From contig NW_008806279.1 of the NCBI RefSeq assembly GCF_000400465.1, positions 248,001-312,000 on the forward strand: a stretch of 64,000 nucleotides of DNA, read 5' to 3'. The notes below the pieces were generated by a model. The model saw nothing but the letters and a program-made list of their open reading frames with translations. It had not been told where the DNA came from and made no database searches. Origin of the DNA: Wallemia ichthyophaga EXF-994 (lineage: Eukaryota > Basidiomycota > Wallemiomycetes > Wallemiales > Wallemiaceae). This document shows positions 28,671 through 40,200 of the stretch, one piece after another. Positions within the stretch are counted from its first letter, which is position 1; each line of letters starts with the position of its first letter. A program made the position numbers and the translations under genes.

Positions 28671-30686
28671 ATGAATACATCCGCAAAAGTACTGTTGATA
28701 TCGCTGACGGTACTAATCTGCGGCTTACTGTACACCCAAAACTCCCCGCAAGTTTTCGACTATGTAGGTTGGCTATTTGCAACGCTATTCGTCGTATCTC
28801 ATCGCGTGCCATTGGATAGGTGGTTGTCGGAGGAGGCACATCGGGGCTCGTAGTAGCCAACAGACTCGTGAAGCGTGGCGCTTCAGTTCTCGTACTCGAA
28901 GCAGGTCCTGATTCTGCGCACCGTGACGCGGTGAATGTTGCAGGCATGTTCGGCTCAACGCTGAATTCCGACATCGATTGGAAATATGACTTGGGTTTGA
29001 GCATCCCAATGCCGCGTGGGCGCACTCTAGGTGGTAGCAGTGCTGTAAACTTCCTGTAGGCACGGCGTGCACTCCAACTCCAACACCCCTCGCTCACATC
29101 ACACATCATACTTCAGATTGTGGAATAGACCGGCAGACATTGAAATAGACGCTTGGGAGGAGATGGGCGCTGTAGGCTGGAATTGGGATAGCCTTCTCGA
29201 GGCGATGAAACAAATTGAGACATTTCACCCTCCCTCCGAACAGATTAGCAAACTGTTTGGGCTGGACGAGCAAGTGGATTCGCAGCACTTCGGCTCTTAC
29301 GGCGGAATTCATCTGAGCTACCCACGCTTTGCAACAGAGGTAGATAAAAAGTGGCTGGAGTCAATGAAGAGATTGGGAAATCCCTCTAACGTGAACTCAG
29401 CCAGTGGTGATAATGTTGGAGCAACTGTGTCACCTATTACAATGGACCCTAGCGACTTTTCAAGATCATACTCCGCATCTGCGTTCCTCAAACCTGTGCG
29501 ACACATGTCCAATCTGACAGTGTTGGATGGTGCGACCGTGTCTCGGATCCTCACCGAAAAAAATTCTGACGGTTCAGTTAGGGCTACTGGGGTAGAGTAT
29601 ATACACAAAGGGAAGCTGCTCAATGTTGGCGTGCGCAATAAGGCGGTGTTAGCGGCGGGGGCTATTTCAACACCGCAGGTATTGGAGCTGAGTGGTATTG
29701 GAGACAGAGGGATACTAGAGAAATATGGAATCGAAACGGTAATGCATCAGCCTAATGTGGGAAAAAACTTCCAAGACCACACATACTCAACCTCTGTATT
29801 CGAATTAGACAACTCGGTGCGGAGTATTGGTTTAGTGTGAGGGATGCATATGGCTTCAGAACGCCACTGACTAGCGCACAGACACTCCGACCCATCGATA
29901 GCATTGGAAGAACTCACCAAACTGCGCTCAAAGGAGCTCTCTCTTCTCGAGCAGGCCAATGTTTGCGTTGCGTATCTCACACCTGAACAGATACTGGACG
30001 ACGACGACAAACGGCTGCTATCTGAGCTGATGAAGGAGATGGAGACATACCAGGGCGAATACAAAGAACAATACGAGAAGCAGCTGGAATACCTTAGAAG
30101 CGGGAAAGTGACGCAGAGTGAATACATCAATGTCGGGTTCTTCGCTGATGTGCACCATGCTCCAGAAGCTAACAAGACGTATGCCACACTACTTGCAGCC
30201 AACCAGCACGCATTTGCGAGAGGTAGTGTGCACATAAAGAGCACCGACCCATATACACAACCTCATATCGATCATCAGTATCTCTCACAACCTATCGACG
30301 TGCTACTACAAAAAGCTGCGTTGAAGTACACGCGCAAGATAGCTGGTCAGTCTCCACTGAGCGAGTTGGTGAAGAGGGAGGTCATACCAGGACCGCAAGT
30401 AACCAGTAATGCAGAATGGGAGGCGTTTGTGAGGGAAAAGGTAACTGGAGAGTATCATCCTATAGGCACTGCGAAGATGGGCAGAGTAGAGGATGGGGCA
30501 GTTGTGGATAGCAAATTGAAGGTGCATGGTACGGAGAACATACATATTGTGAGTAGATGCTTACTATCTCCTTGTAAAATGCCTGACTCGTCATAGGTTG
30601 ATGCGAGTGTGATACCACTACACGTTTCTGCGCACATCCAATCGGTAGTCTACGCTATAGCGAGCAGGAGCACACTATACCTCTAA
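28671..30686 (+). CDS. GMC-family FAD oxidoreductase with N-terminal signal/anchor
   Basis: Probable alcohol, aryl-alcohol or sugar oxidase/dehydrogenase of the secretory pathway. Exons 28671-28763, 28820-29055, 29117-29836, 29882-30548 and 30597-30686 (introns 56, 61, 45 and 48 nt) give 601 residues, the usual length. An N-terminal hydrophobic helix (KVLLISLTVLICGLLY) is a signal peptide or anchor. Then come FDYVVVGGGTSGLVVANRL (FAD site), VLEAGPDS, MPRGRTLGGSSAVNFLLWNR (GMC signature 1) and GAISTPQVLELSGIGD (signature 2). Near the C-terminus are EYHPIGTAKMG with the catalytic His, and VDASVIPLHVSAHIQSVVYA with the second catalytic His. The substrate cannot be told from sequence. Confidence 0.92.
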
Positions 30687-31152
30687 TTGAGAATTAAATC
30701 ATTTAAATTTGGCGCATAAATTATACTACCGAGATACTGATAACAAATTACCAATATGGAAAGAGCGCCGGATGTGTGTGCGAGCGTACGAGCGTGTATA
30801 GATGTCAGAATGCGTGTGTAAACTATGCAGTATCTCCAAGCACCCCTGGCTCCATCTATTACACCATTATTTAAGCGACCTTCGCTAGCAGACGCATCAT
30901 TTGCTAGGCTGAAAAAAATCCGCAAATAGGAGAAGCGTGACCTAGTCTATAATGATCAGCGCGCTCTACACAGCAAGATAGGCTATGCGTAGAGGGCCTC
31001 AGATGGCAAATTTTATCTGCCAGTGACTCCGTTGTTCCTTAAGTGCAAAAACTCTTATCAGAGTGTTGCGCCTATACGACCAAATCGGATCGAGTAAACG
31101 AGTGCTCTAAAATAATCAGCGCTTAAAAACACTTGTGATAGACTAGAAAGAA
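30687..31152. other. Intergenic region GMC gene / permease
   Basis: About 465 bp holding the GMC 3' end and permease promoter. The minus-strand open frame at 30925-30683 is Cys/Thr/Ser-rich with no support. No motif was recognised. Confidence 0.4.
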
Positions 31153-33127
31153 ATGCTGCACGACGAGGAGAAGATCGTTGGTTTGTCCAGCGCCAATCCC
31201 AAAATAGACGACAAGAAGGAGACGTCTTTTTCGACGCCGGATGTCAGCAATGCCCCAGAAACATACGATCCCTCCCAAGAATCCATCTGGACGAGACTCG
31301 GTCTGTCGTTCAACTCGTTCAGGAGTGTCAGTGGCTCTTTGTACTCTTGGCTCATTTCTGATTTCTCTGCAGGCCCCTGCGACCACTGCCCGTGTGGCTG
31401 TTGCTACCGATTCTGGTGATATTGCTCAAGAAGAAATTGAAGGTGCAGCGTCGGACGGTGTCTTACAGAAAAATATCCCTGGCAGATCTCTACAGATGAT
31501 TGCTGTCGGGTGGGTGAAGCGTTGAGCTTAATAGTATTTTCTAACGCTCCCGCAGTGGATCTATTGGTACCGGATTGTTTATTAGCACAGGTGGTGCTTT
31601 GGCTAACGTGGGTTGAGTCGCGGATATCAATAGCACGCCCTAACAAACTCACAGGGTGGCCCAGTCTCTATGATTATCGGTTGGCTCATCATGTCTGTCA
31701 CGCTGTTCTGCGTTGTCAACGCTATCGGTGAACTCGCAATATTATACCCAGCTGAAGGTGGTTTCTATGCTATGGCAAATAGGTTTATAGATGAGAATGT
31801 CGGTTATGCTATGGGCATGCTCTATGCTCTCCAATGGGTCGTCGTCCTTCCGCTCGAACTCACAGCGATCGCGCAGACGATACAGTACTGGGATGGCAAT
31901 ATATTTGATATATACACATCGAACGCTGTCTGGATAAGTGTCTTTTTCGTTGTCGTCATCGTTATCAACATCTTCGGCAATAAGGCTTATGCAGAAGAGG
32001 AATTTTGGTCGGCTATCATTAAAGTTGCTGTCATTCTACTCTTCATCATCTCAGGAATCGTCTTCAACTGCGGTGGTGGTCCTGACTCTGGTGATTACAA
32101 CAATTACCTCGGCGGTGAGTACTACCATCGACCAGGGTTGCACAACGGTATAGCGAATGGTTTCAAGGGCGTCTGCAGTGTTTTCGTTGCAGCTGGTTTC
32201 TCATTTGCTGGCTCAGAGCTTGTCGGTATCGCCGTTTCAGAAGTCAAGGATCCTGTTAAGGTGATGCCATCAGCAATCAAGGCCGTCATATGGAGAATTT
32301 TCATCATCTTCTTCGTATCTGTCATCATCATAGGATTAAATGTCCCATACGACGATTCTAGACTGATGAGTAGCGAAAATCCATCGGCTACCTCCCCATT
32401 CGTTATCATGATGAGCAAAGCTAGCGTGAACGGATTGGACCACCTCATCAACACTATTATCTTGCTCTCATGCACCTCTATCGCATTGGCGTCTGTTTAC
32501 GGTGGATCCCGTACCATACAAGCTATGGCCCAACAGCGTTTTTTGCCGAGATGGTGTTCTAAGGTTGATAAAGCTGGTAGACCACTGAATGCAGTATTTA
32601 TCTCGCTACTCTTCGGCCCACTTGCATATCTAGCCCTGGCTAGCAACGGATCAACGGTTTTGGATTGGCTGATCGCCGTCAGTGCACTGTCGACCTTGTT
32701 CACTTGGTTGTCTATTTGCGTCTGTCACATCAGATTCCGTACTGCTTGGTACAAGCAAGGTCACACTAAAGACGAGATCCCATACCAGAGCGCGTCAGGT
32801 ATCCTCGGCAGCTATTTCGCAGGTTTCGTCATTATCCTCATCCTTATTGCACAATTTTACATCGGTGTTTTCCCTATCGGAGAGGGTAGCATGAATGGAA
32901 TGGAGAGAGCATCAGAGTTCTTCCAGGCTTATCTTGCTTTGCCCGTCGGATTGCTCTTCTATGGTCAATCTTTCTTCGTAAAGACGTCATGGCCAACGAG
33001 GAGTAAAGATATTGATTTGGATACGGGTAGAAAGGTCTTCCTTACGGCTGACTACCTCAATGCACAACGCCAAGCTCGTAAGAATGCGCCTATTCACAAG
33101 CGTATCTGGCAAATTCTATTCAATTAA
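31153..33127 (+). CDS. Amino-acid permease (YAT/AAP family)
   Basis: Plasma-membrane proton-coupled amino-acid importer by family. Exons 31153-31326, 31373-31509, 31556-31607 and 31655-33127 (introns 46, 46 and 47 nt) give 611 residues. A charged N-terminal tail precedes IPGRSLQMIAVGGSIGTGLF and ISTGGALANGGPVSMIIGW, the family signature around helix 1. LAILYPAEGGFYAMANRFID and NVGYAMGMLYALQWVVVLPL follow. GFSFAGSELVGIAVSEVKDP is the helix 6 region, then GLNVPYDD. About 12 membrane spans are visible. The Lys/Arg-rich C-terminal tail ends HKRIWQILFN. The first donor is GTCAGT, used because phase 0 is required. Substrate range is unknown. Confidence 0.93.
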
Positions 33128-33374
33128 TCTCACCTCTATTCCTAAACATCAACAAAATAACTAATTCACATACTCCTGCTTAATCTTGCATCATCGCCAA
33201 TTCACTTTCAACCTAGAAGGATTTAATCTCTTTCACGTTCTTTCTGCTTTTGTATACAAGGATTTCTTGTGCTATGCATTCTCACCTCAATCTTCATGAC
33301 ATTTATAGGTAGATAGATAAGGATGTGGTATCGACAAACAAACAATACAAGCAGCATTGGGGCATTGGACAGGT

Positions 33375-35103
33375 CTAAGCACCATCTACAGTCATAGGCT
33401 CAGCCTGTGCTTCTCCAGACAGCTCCAACGATCGCTCAAAGTATCTGTTAGGATGGTTGACGCTCTCGCCACCGCCCAAACCATCGCCCTTTCTGACACC
33501 TTTATTAGCATGGGTTATTTCGAAGACCCTCGTGCAAGCTACGTGGAAGTGCTGCGCCTTTACAGCACCTGTGATTTCATTTAGATCGTTCGTATCTGTT
33601 ATACCGTATGTAGCGCGTAGAGAAGGAACGAGATGATCTAAGGAGAAGTGTCTGAAAGGACAGCCATGATTATCTTGGGGTCCTGGCTGATCCTGTGTGA
33701 TAATCTTTTGACATGAACGTGGGGGATACGACTTACGACCACCCTCCAAACCAAAGCTGTGACGAATGTTGTATCGGTATTCCTTGTTGAATTTGTCGTC
33801 TGATATATTGGCACCGTAGCTCTTGCGCCAGAACACTATGGCTTCGTCTACACTCAAACCAATACCTTTCAAGAAAAGTGTATACTGCAACCTGCCGAAA
33901 TGTTTGAGGTGGTGGGTGTTCTGCAGTCTGTCGTGTAAGCTGCGCATACACATTGGGAAATGCTTCTTGGCTAGCATGTCGATCGACTCGGCTGAGATTT
34001 TGCGATCTGAGTTGAAGGAAGCGGGGTCGAAAGCTTCAGATGAAAGACCAGCGAGGAATGACAGGGATAGATGCGATAGTACTGGTAGCAGTCGACTGTC
34101 TTCGTCGAGACGTGGAAGCGCTTTGGCTGTGAACTGTAAAGCGTCGGTCAAGAATCAAAGATCAAGGGCGCCTCACGTACCTCTAAAGCTTGCTGCAGCT
34201 GCGAGGAGAAAGAGTTGAGGATGAGCGATGTCTGCTCGCGCATTGGCACATAAGCGTATCCTTGCTTCAGGAAGACGCGGCGTCTCTCGACTAGCTCAGG
34301 AACTTGAGTCCATTTGACCTGGGAGCAAAGTGTAAGCAAAGCATAGAGATAAGAAAACCCAGCTGACTTTGTAATAGAGCTCCTTTTCAAACTCAGCTGG
34401 TTTGATTGCGATACCTGGATTCGAGCTGATAAGGAAAGGTCTCAAGCTCTCCTTCTCGACGTCGTCTACCTGTGGGTCGTTGTGAGGGCTAGGGTTTGTA
34501 AAATTCCCTGACACACCTCCTCCCAATCCACTTTACTCGACTGGCTGCTCTTCATCGAATGCAAGAAGGCGTTCTTCTCAGCCGTCGTAGCGTCATCGAA
34601 TCTGATTCTAAAAAGTGTTGTTTCCGCCTTGACAAACCGCCGCCTAAGTTCCTCAGATCTGCAGAAAGCCAGTCTGAGAACGTAGTGACTGACGTGATCC
34701 TTCTTCCTCTCAGCCTCCAACGTTGCAGTTCTAGTGTAATTGGTAGAAAGACTGAGCAGCTTAGCAGACTGGCTCTTAATCACAGCCTTTGTATCATTGA
34801 ACGGTCTATTCCTCACTTGAGAAGCCTCAATTTCAGCGAGGACTGCTGGGCGTGAGAGGAGTGGTATAAGGATAGGGGTGTACGCACTCTTGAGCCTGTC
34901 TATAGCCCAGCTTTCAAATTCTTCCAAACTCACTTCAAGTAGTGGTGCTTGTTGGTAGCTGTACGCGTCGCGTTCAACACGCGTATTGGAATTGGGACAA
35001 GCAGCGCGGCTTACAAATTAAGTCTGTGCTTATAGAGTCCATTGTAGTTGTCTACTTCCAATGCGCCTCCTTTTCTATTCGCTGCCCCGCTTATTGAGTT
35101 CAT
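33375..35103 (-). CDS. PRI2: DNA primase large subunit
   Basis: Iron-sulphur subunit of primase-polymerase alpha. Six exons: 35103-35015, 34958-34888, 34842-34517, 34469-34368, 34318-34181 and 34133-33375. Introns are 56, 45, 47, 49 and 47 nt, all in phase, for 494 residues. Motifs in order: LYKHRLNFYQQAPLLEVSLE with EEFESWAIDRLKILAEIEAS, RKKDHVSHYVLRLAFC, ELYYKVKWTQVPELVERRRV, and AKALPRLDEDSRLLPVLSHL. The 4Fe-4S C-terminal domain has four Cys in FPMCMRSLH, SYPPRSCQKI, NHGCPFRHF and HVACTRVFE. The start is the first ATG in frame; the upstream frame has only GTG. Divergent from MED7 with 64 bp between ATGs. Confidence 0.95.
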
Positions 35104-35167
35104 CTTCCTGTCTTCGTCGTTGTGCAGCAAGAGATGGGTTCCTGCTCGACGACGACGAGACCGAGAG

Positions 35168-36150
35168 ATGGATAATGAAACTGTCGAAGTCGGAAGCACA
35201 TTCCCAGCGCCGCCTTCTTTTTACAAGTATTTTACGCAGCATAATCTCGATTTAGTCGACAGCGTCCCCGCCGATATCCCACCAACGACAGACGGATTCC
35301 GGGAGTGGTACAAGGAGCAGTGCGGCGATGACATAGGCGTTGATCTCAGATATACGCTGTCCAAGCCTCGCGTTGATTGGATTGTCGAAGATGGCTATTA
35401 CAGTGCATACGGGGAAATCTGGCCTGTGGGTGGTGTTGCTGCGATGCGTATCTGCGTATGTGCTAAACCACTTCCAGCTCAAAGAGAGTCTGCCTTCTTT
35501 GAAGGATAGCGGCGTCAAGCAGCTCTACCCAGATGATACGACTGGTGGGCTTCTTTTTCACTCGTTGTAGCTCTCTAATTGGAAGCAGATAAGAGACCAG
35601 CATTACATGCACTTCTGCGGACTATCCTGATTACACACTTGGATATCACCAAAGAACTCACAGCTCCACCTCCTCCAATCGACGCTGATCCGTTATCGAG
35701 ACTGAGGGATAAGGTGGGTTTTTTACACAGAACGTTCATCAGACAACACCCCAACACTATTCTTTACTCAGATTGAGCACATTAGGCTGACTGGTATCAA
35801 CATGCATCATATCATCAACGAGCTTCGTCCGATGCAGGTGAGCTATCTTAATCTTTCTCAACACATATTCACAATCTTTGCAGGCCAGAGAGACTCTTTC
35901 CCATCTACAGCAACAGCAGCAGGACAAACGCAAAGCCAAGACGGAGGAAATCAAAGCAAAGCATCAGGAAATAAGGGATAAGATGGCAGAAATACAGCAG
36001 TCATCAGCTGCTGTGATAGAAAGGGTGACTAAGAGGGTCAAGGAATCTCAAGTTCACTGCAATCACGCCGACAATCAAATGGACGTGGACAAAGACAAAG
36101 CAAATGTATCGCATCAACAGCTACTTTTAGAACTCATTAACGACTTGTAA
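35168..36150 (+). CDS. MED7: Mediator complex subunit 7
   Basis: Middle-module subunit of Mediator, coupling activators to RNA polymerase II. Exons 35168-35425, 35478-35544, 35589-35713, 35772-35837 and 35884-36150 (introns 52, 44, 58 and 46 nt) give 260 residues. The N-terminus has TFPAPPSFYKYFTQHNLDLV, the Med7 proline/aromatic start. Then come LPSLKDSGVKQLYPDDTT and a helix LLRTILITHLDITKELT. The hallmark INMHHIINELRPMQARETL spans the last intron. A long coiled coil (HLQQQQQDKRKAKTEEIKAK) closes the protein. The second intron uses the acceptor at 35588; the nearer AG would leave only 26 nt. Confidence 0.93.
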
Positions 36151-36203
36151 TATCAAAATATGCATAGATTCTGTACTAATGGACATTAAGCCTGGCGTAC
36201 CGC

Positions 36204-36232
36204 TGAGAATAGATGAGAATAGATGAGAATAG
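36204..36232. repeat. 10-bp tandem repeat, three copies
   Basis: The unit AGATGAGAAT repeats in the 115-bp convergent gap between MED7 and NIF3 ends. It is simple tandem sequence with no coding role. Confidence 0.6.
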
Positions 36233-36266
36233 CCTGATTGTACTCAGGACACGCAATCCTTCCGGG

Positions 36267-37187
36267 TTATACTGAAACAAGAGGATCCTTGTCTTCGACA
36301 CAAGTAGTCACTTTCCACTTCACTGGTTCGAGCTTGGCCTCTTCACGCTCAATTTGGATAGCCTCGGTCAACGCGTCTCTCAGGCTTGTTTGGAGGTATA
36401 CGCGCTCAGAGTTGCTGTGATTGAGAAGAATGACAGATGTGCCATTGGCAACAGCTGCAAGAACATCGTGCTGCTAAATGTGAGTGACTTAATAGATGAA
36501 AAGATGGAATCTTACGTGTCCCATTTCACCAGTGACATACAAGTCGACTGAAGGAGCCTTGCTAAGTATAGAGGAACCTGAACCGGCACAAACGGCCACG
36601 CTATTGATATGTTTCTTACCTCCATCGGCGAATTGAAGTGTGTCTAAATTGAAAACAGACTTTATGTGGTTTATAACCTCCTTTATCCTCATGGGGTTAC
36701 GATAAGGATCCTGTGGGGATGCGAATGTGCCGTATCTACCCATTCCAGCATCGTGATGACTGTCTATGGTGGAAGTGGTAGGAATGATTGCGTTTGAAGT
36801 CTTGTGACCGGTGATAGCAGTGAACATCCAATCATTTACACCGCCCCTGACAGCGTCACAGGCGGTGTGGGGTGAATATACGCTAATTCCATTTGAAATG
36901 CACTTGAGAAGTGTGCGCTGTATTGGATTATCGGTTGTAATGGATTTCAATGGTTTAAAGATGGGTGGGTGGTAACTGACAACGACGGATACGAATGGGT
37001 TATCACTGATAATCCTATCGAACACTTTCTCTGTTAAATCATTGACGATGACAACATGCTGTCCAGATCCATTACGCTGAGGGGATTCCACAAGGAGACC
37101 AACGTTATCCCAGCTTTTATCTGCCAACTCCAACGGTGCAATTCTCTGCATCGCCCTTGAAACAATTTTAGCATTCGTTGTCGCCAT
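36267..37187 (-). CDS. NIF3: NIF3/DUF34-family metal-binding protein
   Basis: Exons 37187-36516 and 36473-36267 (42-nt intron) give 292 residues. It has the family pattern SWDNVGLLVESP, VVSYHPPIF with a metal-binding His, SPHTACDAVRGGVNDWM, and near the C-terminus LYVTGEMGHQHDVLAAVANG plus VILLNHSNSERVYLQ, rebuilt over the intron. NIF3/DUF34 proteins are conserved, dinuclear-metal-binding and of uncertain biochemical role. An in-frame ATG at 37265 would extend it by 26 residues but would overlap the coding start of UTP10 on the other strand. The ATG at 37187, 36 bp from the UTP10 ATG, is preferred. Confidence 0.93.
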
Positions 37188-37223
37188 CGTCGTTTCCCTT
37201 GAAAAGTCTTCTTCATTCACGCC

Positions 37224-40200
37224 ATGAGCAGTCTTCAAGACCAAATCGCTCAATTGGCAAGCCATGACGCTGCAAGGATAAATAAGCCTTCGAAAAGGGA
37301 CTCTTATCTATTCGAACCAAATCATGCGGCTGAATTGGATATCAGTGATATACACCTCTTAGCCATCGGTGGTTACGATCAGCTCAAAGAACTTGATTCT
37401 TCTTTTGAAGATTTTGAGTCCACCCTTTTCACAGACCCCGTCAAAGATCTCGATAGAACTTCCCTCAACAAATCCCAAGTCGAGCTGCTTAACACTACCC
37501 TTAACAGATTCCTCGTTAAGCTCAGCCCTCACTTGCCTACAAGAGCTGCTGCCAAGGTTTTGGAGTGGCTCATTAGAAAGTTCAGGTGCGTTTGTTCTGA
37601 AATTTTTCTCATTTTCTCATATCCCCCTCCAAAGAGTACACGAATTCAATATAGACGCAACTTTAATTGCCTTCCTCCCTTACCACGACTCTACAAGCTT
37701 TTCAAAAATCTTGCAGCTGCTCAATTTGCCTCCTGCATCGAGCAGCAACAAGTATTCCTTCTTGCTTCCTGTCAAGAAATCTCACCAGGCGCTGCAAAGA
37801 TCAATCCTACTGAGAGCAATCAAATCTGATCACGAGGTTCTCAAGCTCGTCTCTCAATCCCTTCCTTCCGCTCTCGAAGTCGTCTCCACTCATAGACCAC
37901 TTTCTTCATTCTGGACTATCACTTTGTTGGAATACATTCAGCAAGCTAGAAAAATTCAAGACGGTGAATTGACCACCCTCTACGCCTCTATTAGAGCTAC
38001 CCTTCGTAATAAATCCAGCAAGGATGCTCAATATGCTGCAAGAATGGTTTTCGTTGTCTTAGCTCAGAAGATGCCTCTCGGTGATAAGCTCCTTACTTCT
38101 CTCATGGTATCCATGCTCAAAGCTCTTAAAGATGACAAGAAAATTGACAGTGAGGTTGATCAGATTCTGCTCACTCTCTTTGCAATCATTGACGCTCAGG
38201 GTGTTCAAATTGCTCATGAAGATTACGCCAAACGTGTCCTCTCTATCCAGTGAGTTGTTTGCACTAGCTCTGTTTAATCTAATCCACACCATTCAATAGT
38301 GATCTTGGCAACCGCTTCTTAAGCTACCTAGACAACTACAGTGTCGACAAAGGTATCGCCAGCCTCATTCCAACTCTCATGGCAAAAGTAAAGGATAGTG
38401 ATACTGCAAAATCAACACTCGTTACTCTCCTCGAATCTCCAAAGCTTTCAAAGATAGTTGGTCAATCAATTTGCGACGTCCTCATTCAACACGCACAGGC
38501 CGAGGAGTATGCCTCACTTATCAGTCTCGCTTACCAGAGATGGGGAGAAACATTTGACAACTCGATACAAAAGTATCAAAAGACTCTCGATGACGCTCAG
38601 CGCAAGCAACTCTTCACTGCACTCACCAATGCCAATTCTCACGGCATGCACAAGACGATGGACACTGGTGACAATGCAACCACTCTATTCTTGTCGACTA
38701 ACGCTGCAGACAACACCACCCGTGCATTGGCCGTAACCCAGCTGCTCGATCAAATAAAAGCAGGTCAAATCGATGATAAGGATTTTGTTCAAGATACTTT
38801 AATAGCAAGGCTAGGAGATGACGTCTCAAGTATTATCACCTCGCTTTACACCCAGCCTGACATAGTTCTTGATCACGTCAGCGCTGAAGCTATCCTAAAA
38901 GCAGTTGACCAATCAATGAACGCTAAGCGCGTACCATCAGAGGTCGTACTGGCTCACGTCAGCTTCCTTGTGAACCACTTTGCACGTCGTTATTCATCGA
39001 AACTCATTCTTCCTGTCATTTGGAATCAGCTTCTAGTCACATCCAAGACTTTAAATAGCAGAAAAAGGCTGTGGCAGTTGATAAAAGAAGCCAACATCAA
39101 AGAAGGCGCTTTGAAGGGAGTCGCAGAGCCTGTCGTCAAGATTCTCATTCAAGAAGAGCACAAGACAGTGAACGACGTCATAGCTCAATCGTTAGCTAAG
39201 AATATGTTGGAAGATCATGACGTTCTTTTCAATCTTATTCGAGTTGATGCAGCACACAATACGCGTATGCTTGCCTTGCTCGTTTCATCCCATCTCCTTA
39301 GTCAATTATCTGGTGAACCCAAACTCAAGCTTTCAGCTAGCGTATTGGAGAATACTAGCAGAAGTACGCTCGAAAACTCATCAGTGAATGAATTAGCTGT
39401 TATGAACACTGAGAAGGTTTCGTCCATGTTGTACAAAAAACCAGAGTCAGAAACCACTATCCACTCGGTCGTTGCATTGGCACTGTCAGTTGGTATCAGC
39501 AACATAACTTTCAAAGAAATCTCTTGGCTCAGTAAGGCGTCTAGAGAAGCGCACACATTCGAGACTGAGTTCTGTTACGCTGCATACAGACTGGCTAATG
39601 CACCAACTACTTTGACCAGCTTAGCCACCACATTGCTCAGATCAATTTTCACAGGATTGAGAGACTCCTCACTCGCTTTCCTTGCTTCTATCTACACTGA
39701 CAGGAGCCAAAGTGGTCATATCCGCAATGCATCAATTAAGCACGCTGAAGCTTTCTTGCAAGTATCTGCCCATCCTAAAGCTAGTGTTGATTACCAGACT
39801 ATTCTTCCATCATTGCTAATTGGATTGCAAGACCCAGTGAAGGATATCCGTTCAGGTGCTTCCCACTGCATAAAACTGCTGTCGAAGTCGCATTGCACGA
39901 CTGGTAACATGTACGCTTTTGATAAGATATACGGCGAGAGCTCCAAGAAGATACAGTACCTCGGATCAGATGAAGTTCAAGAGTACTGCAAAGTTCTCAA
40001 CGACGAAAGTGAGAACTTTGTCAACGATGGCGGATATTTGACTACTTATCACTCAAACATACTCGGTAGGAGTAAAAGTGACAAGAAACTCTCGAAGCAG
40101 TTGAGAGTTAGTATCATCTGCTACCTCTTTTCACATGTTGTTGGTTGGCAGAACTTGGAAGCTAGACGCATTCTTATGGAATCACTTGCTGATATTTGGG

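Noticed and set aside
28764-28819. Reading GMC exon 2 as starting at an internal GTG
   Set aside because: Splicing of the 56-nt intron joins a signal/anchor and FDY directly to the FAD-binding VVVGGGTSG motif in phase, so the gene starts at 28671.
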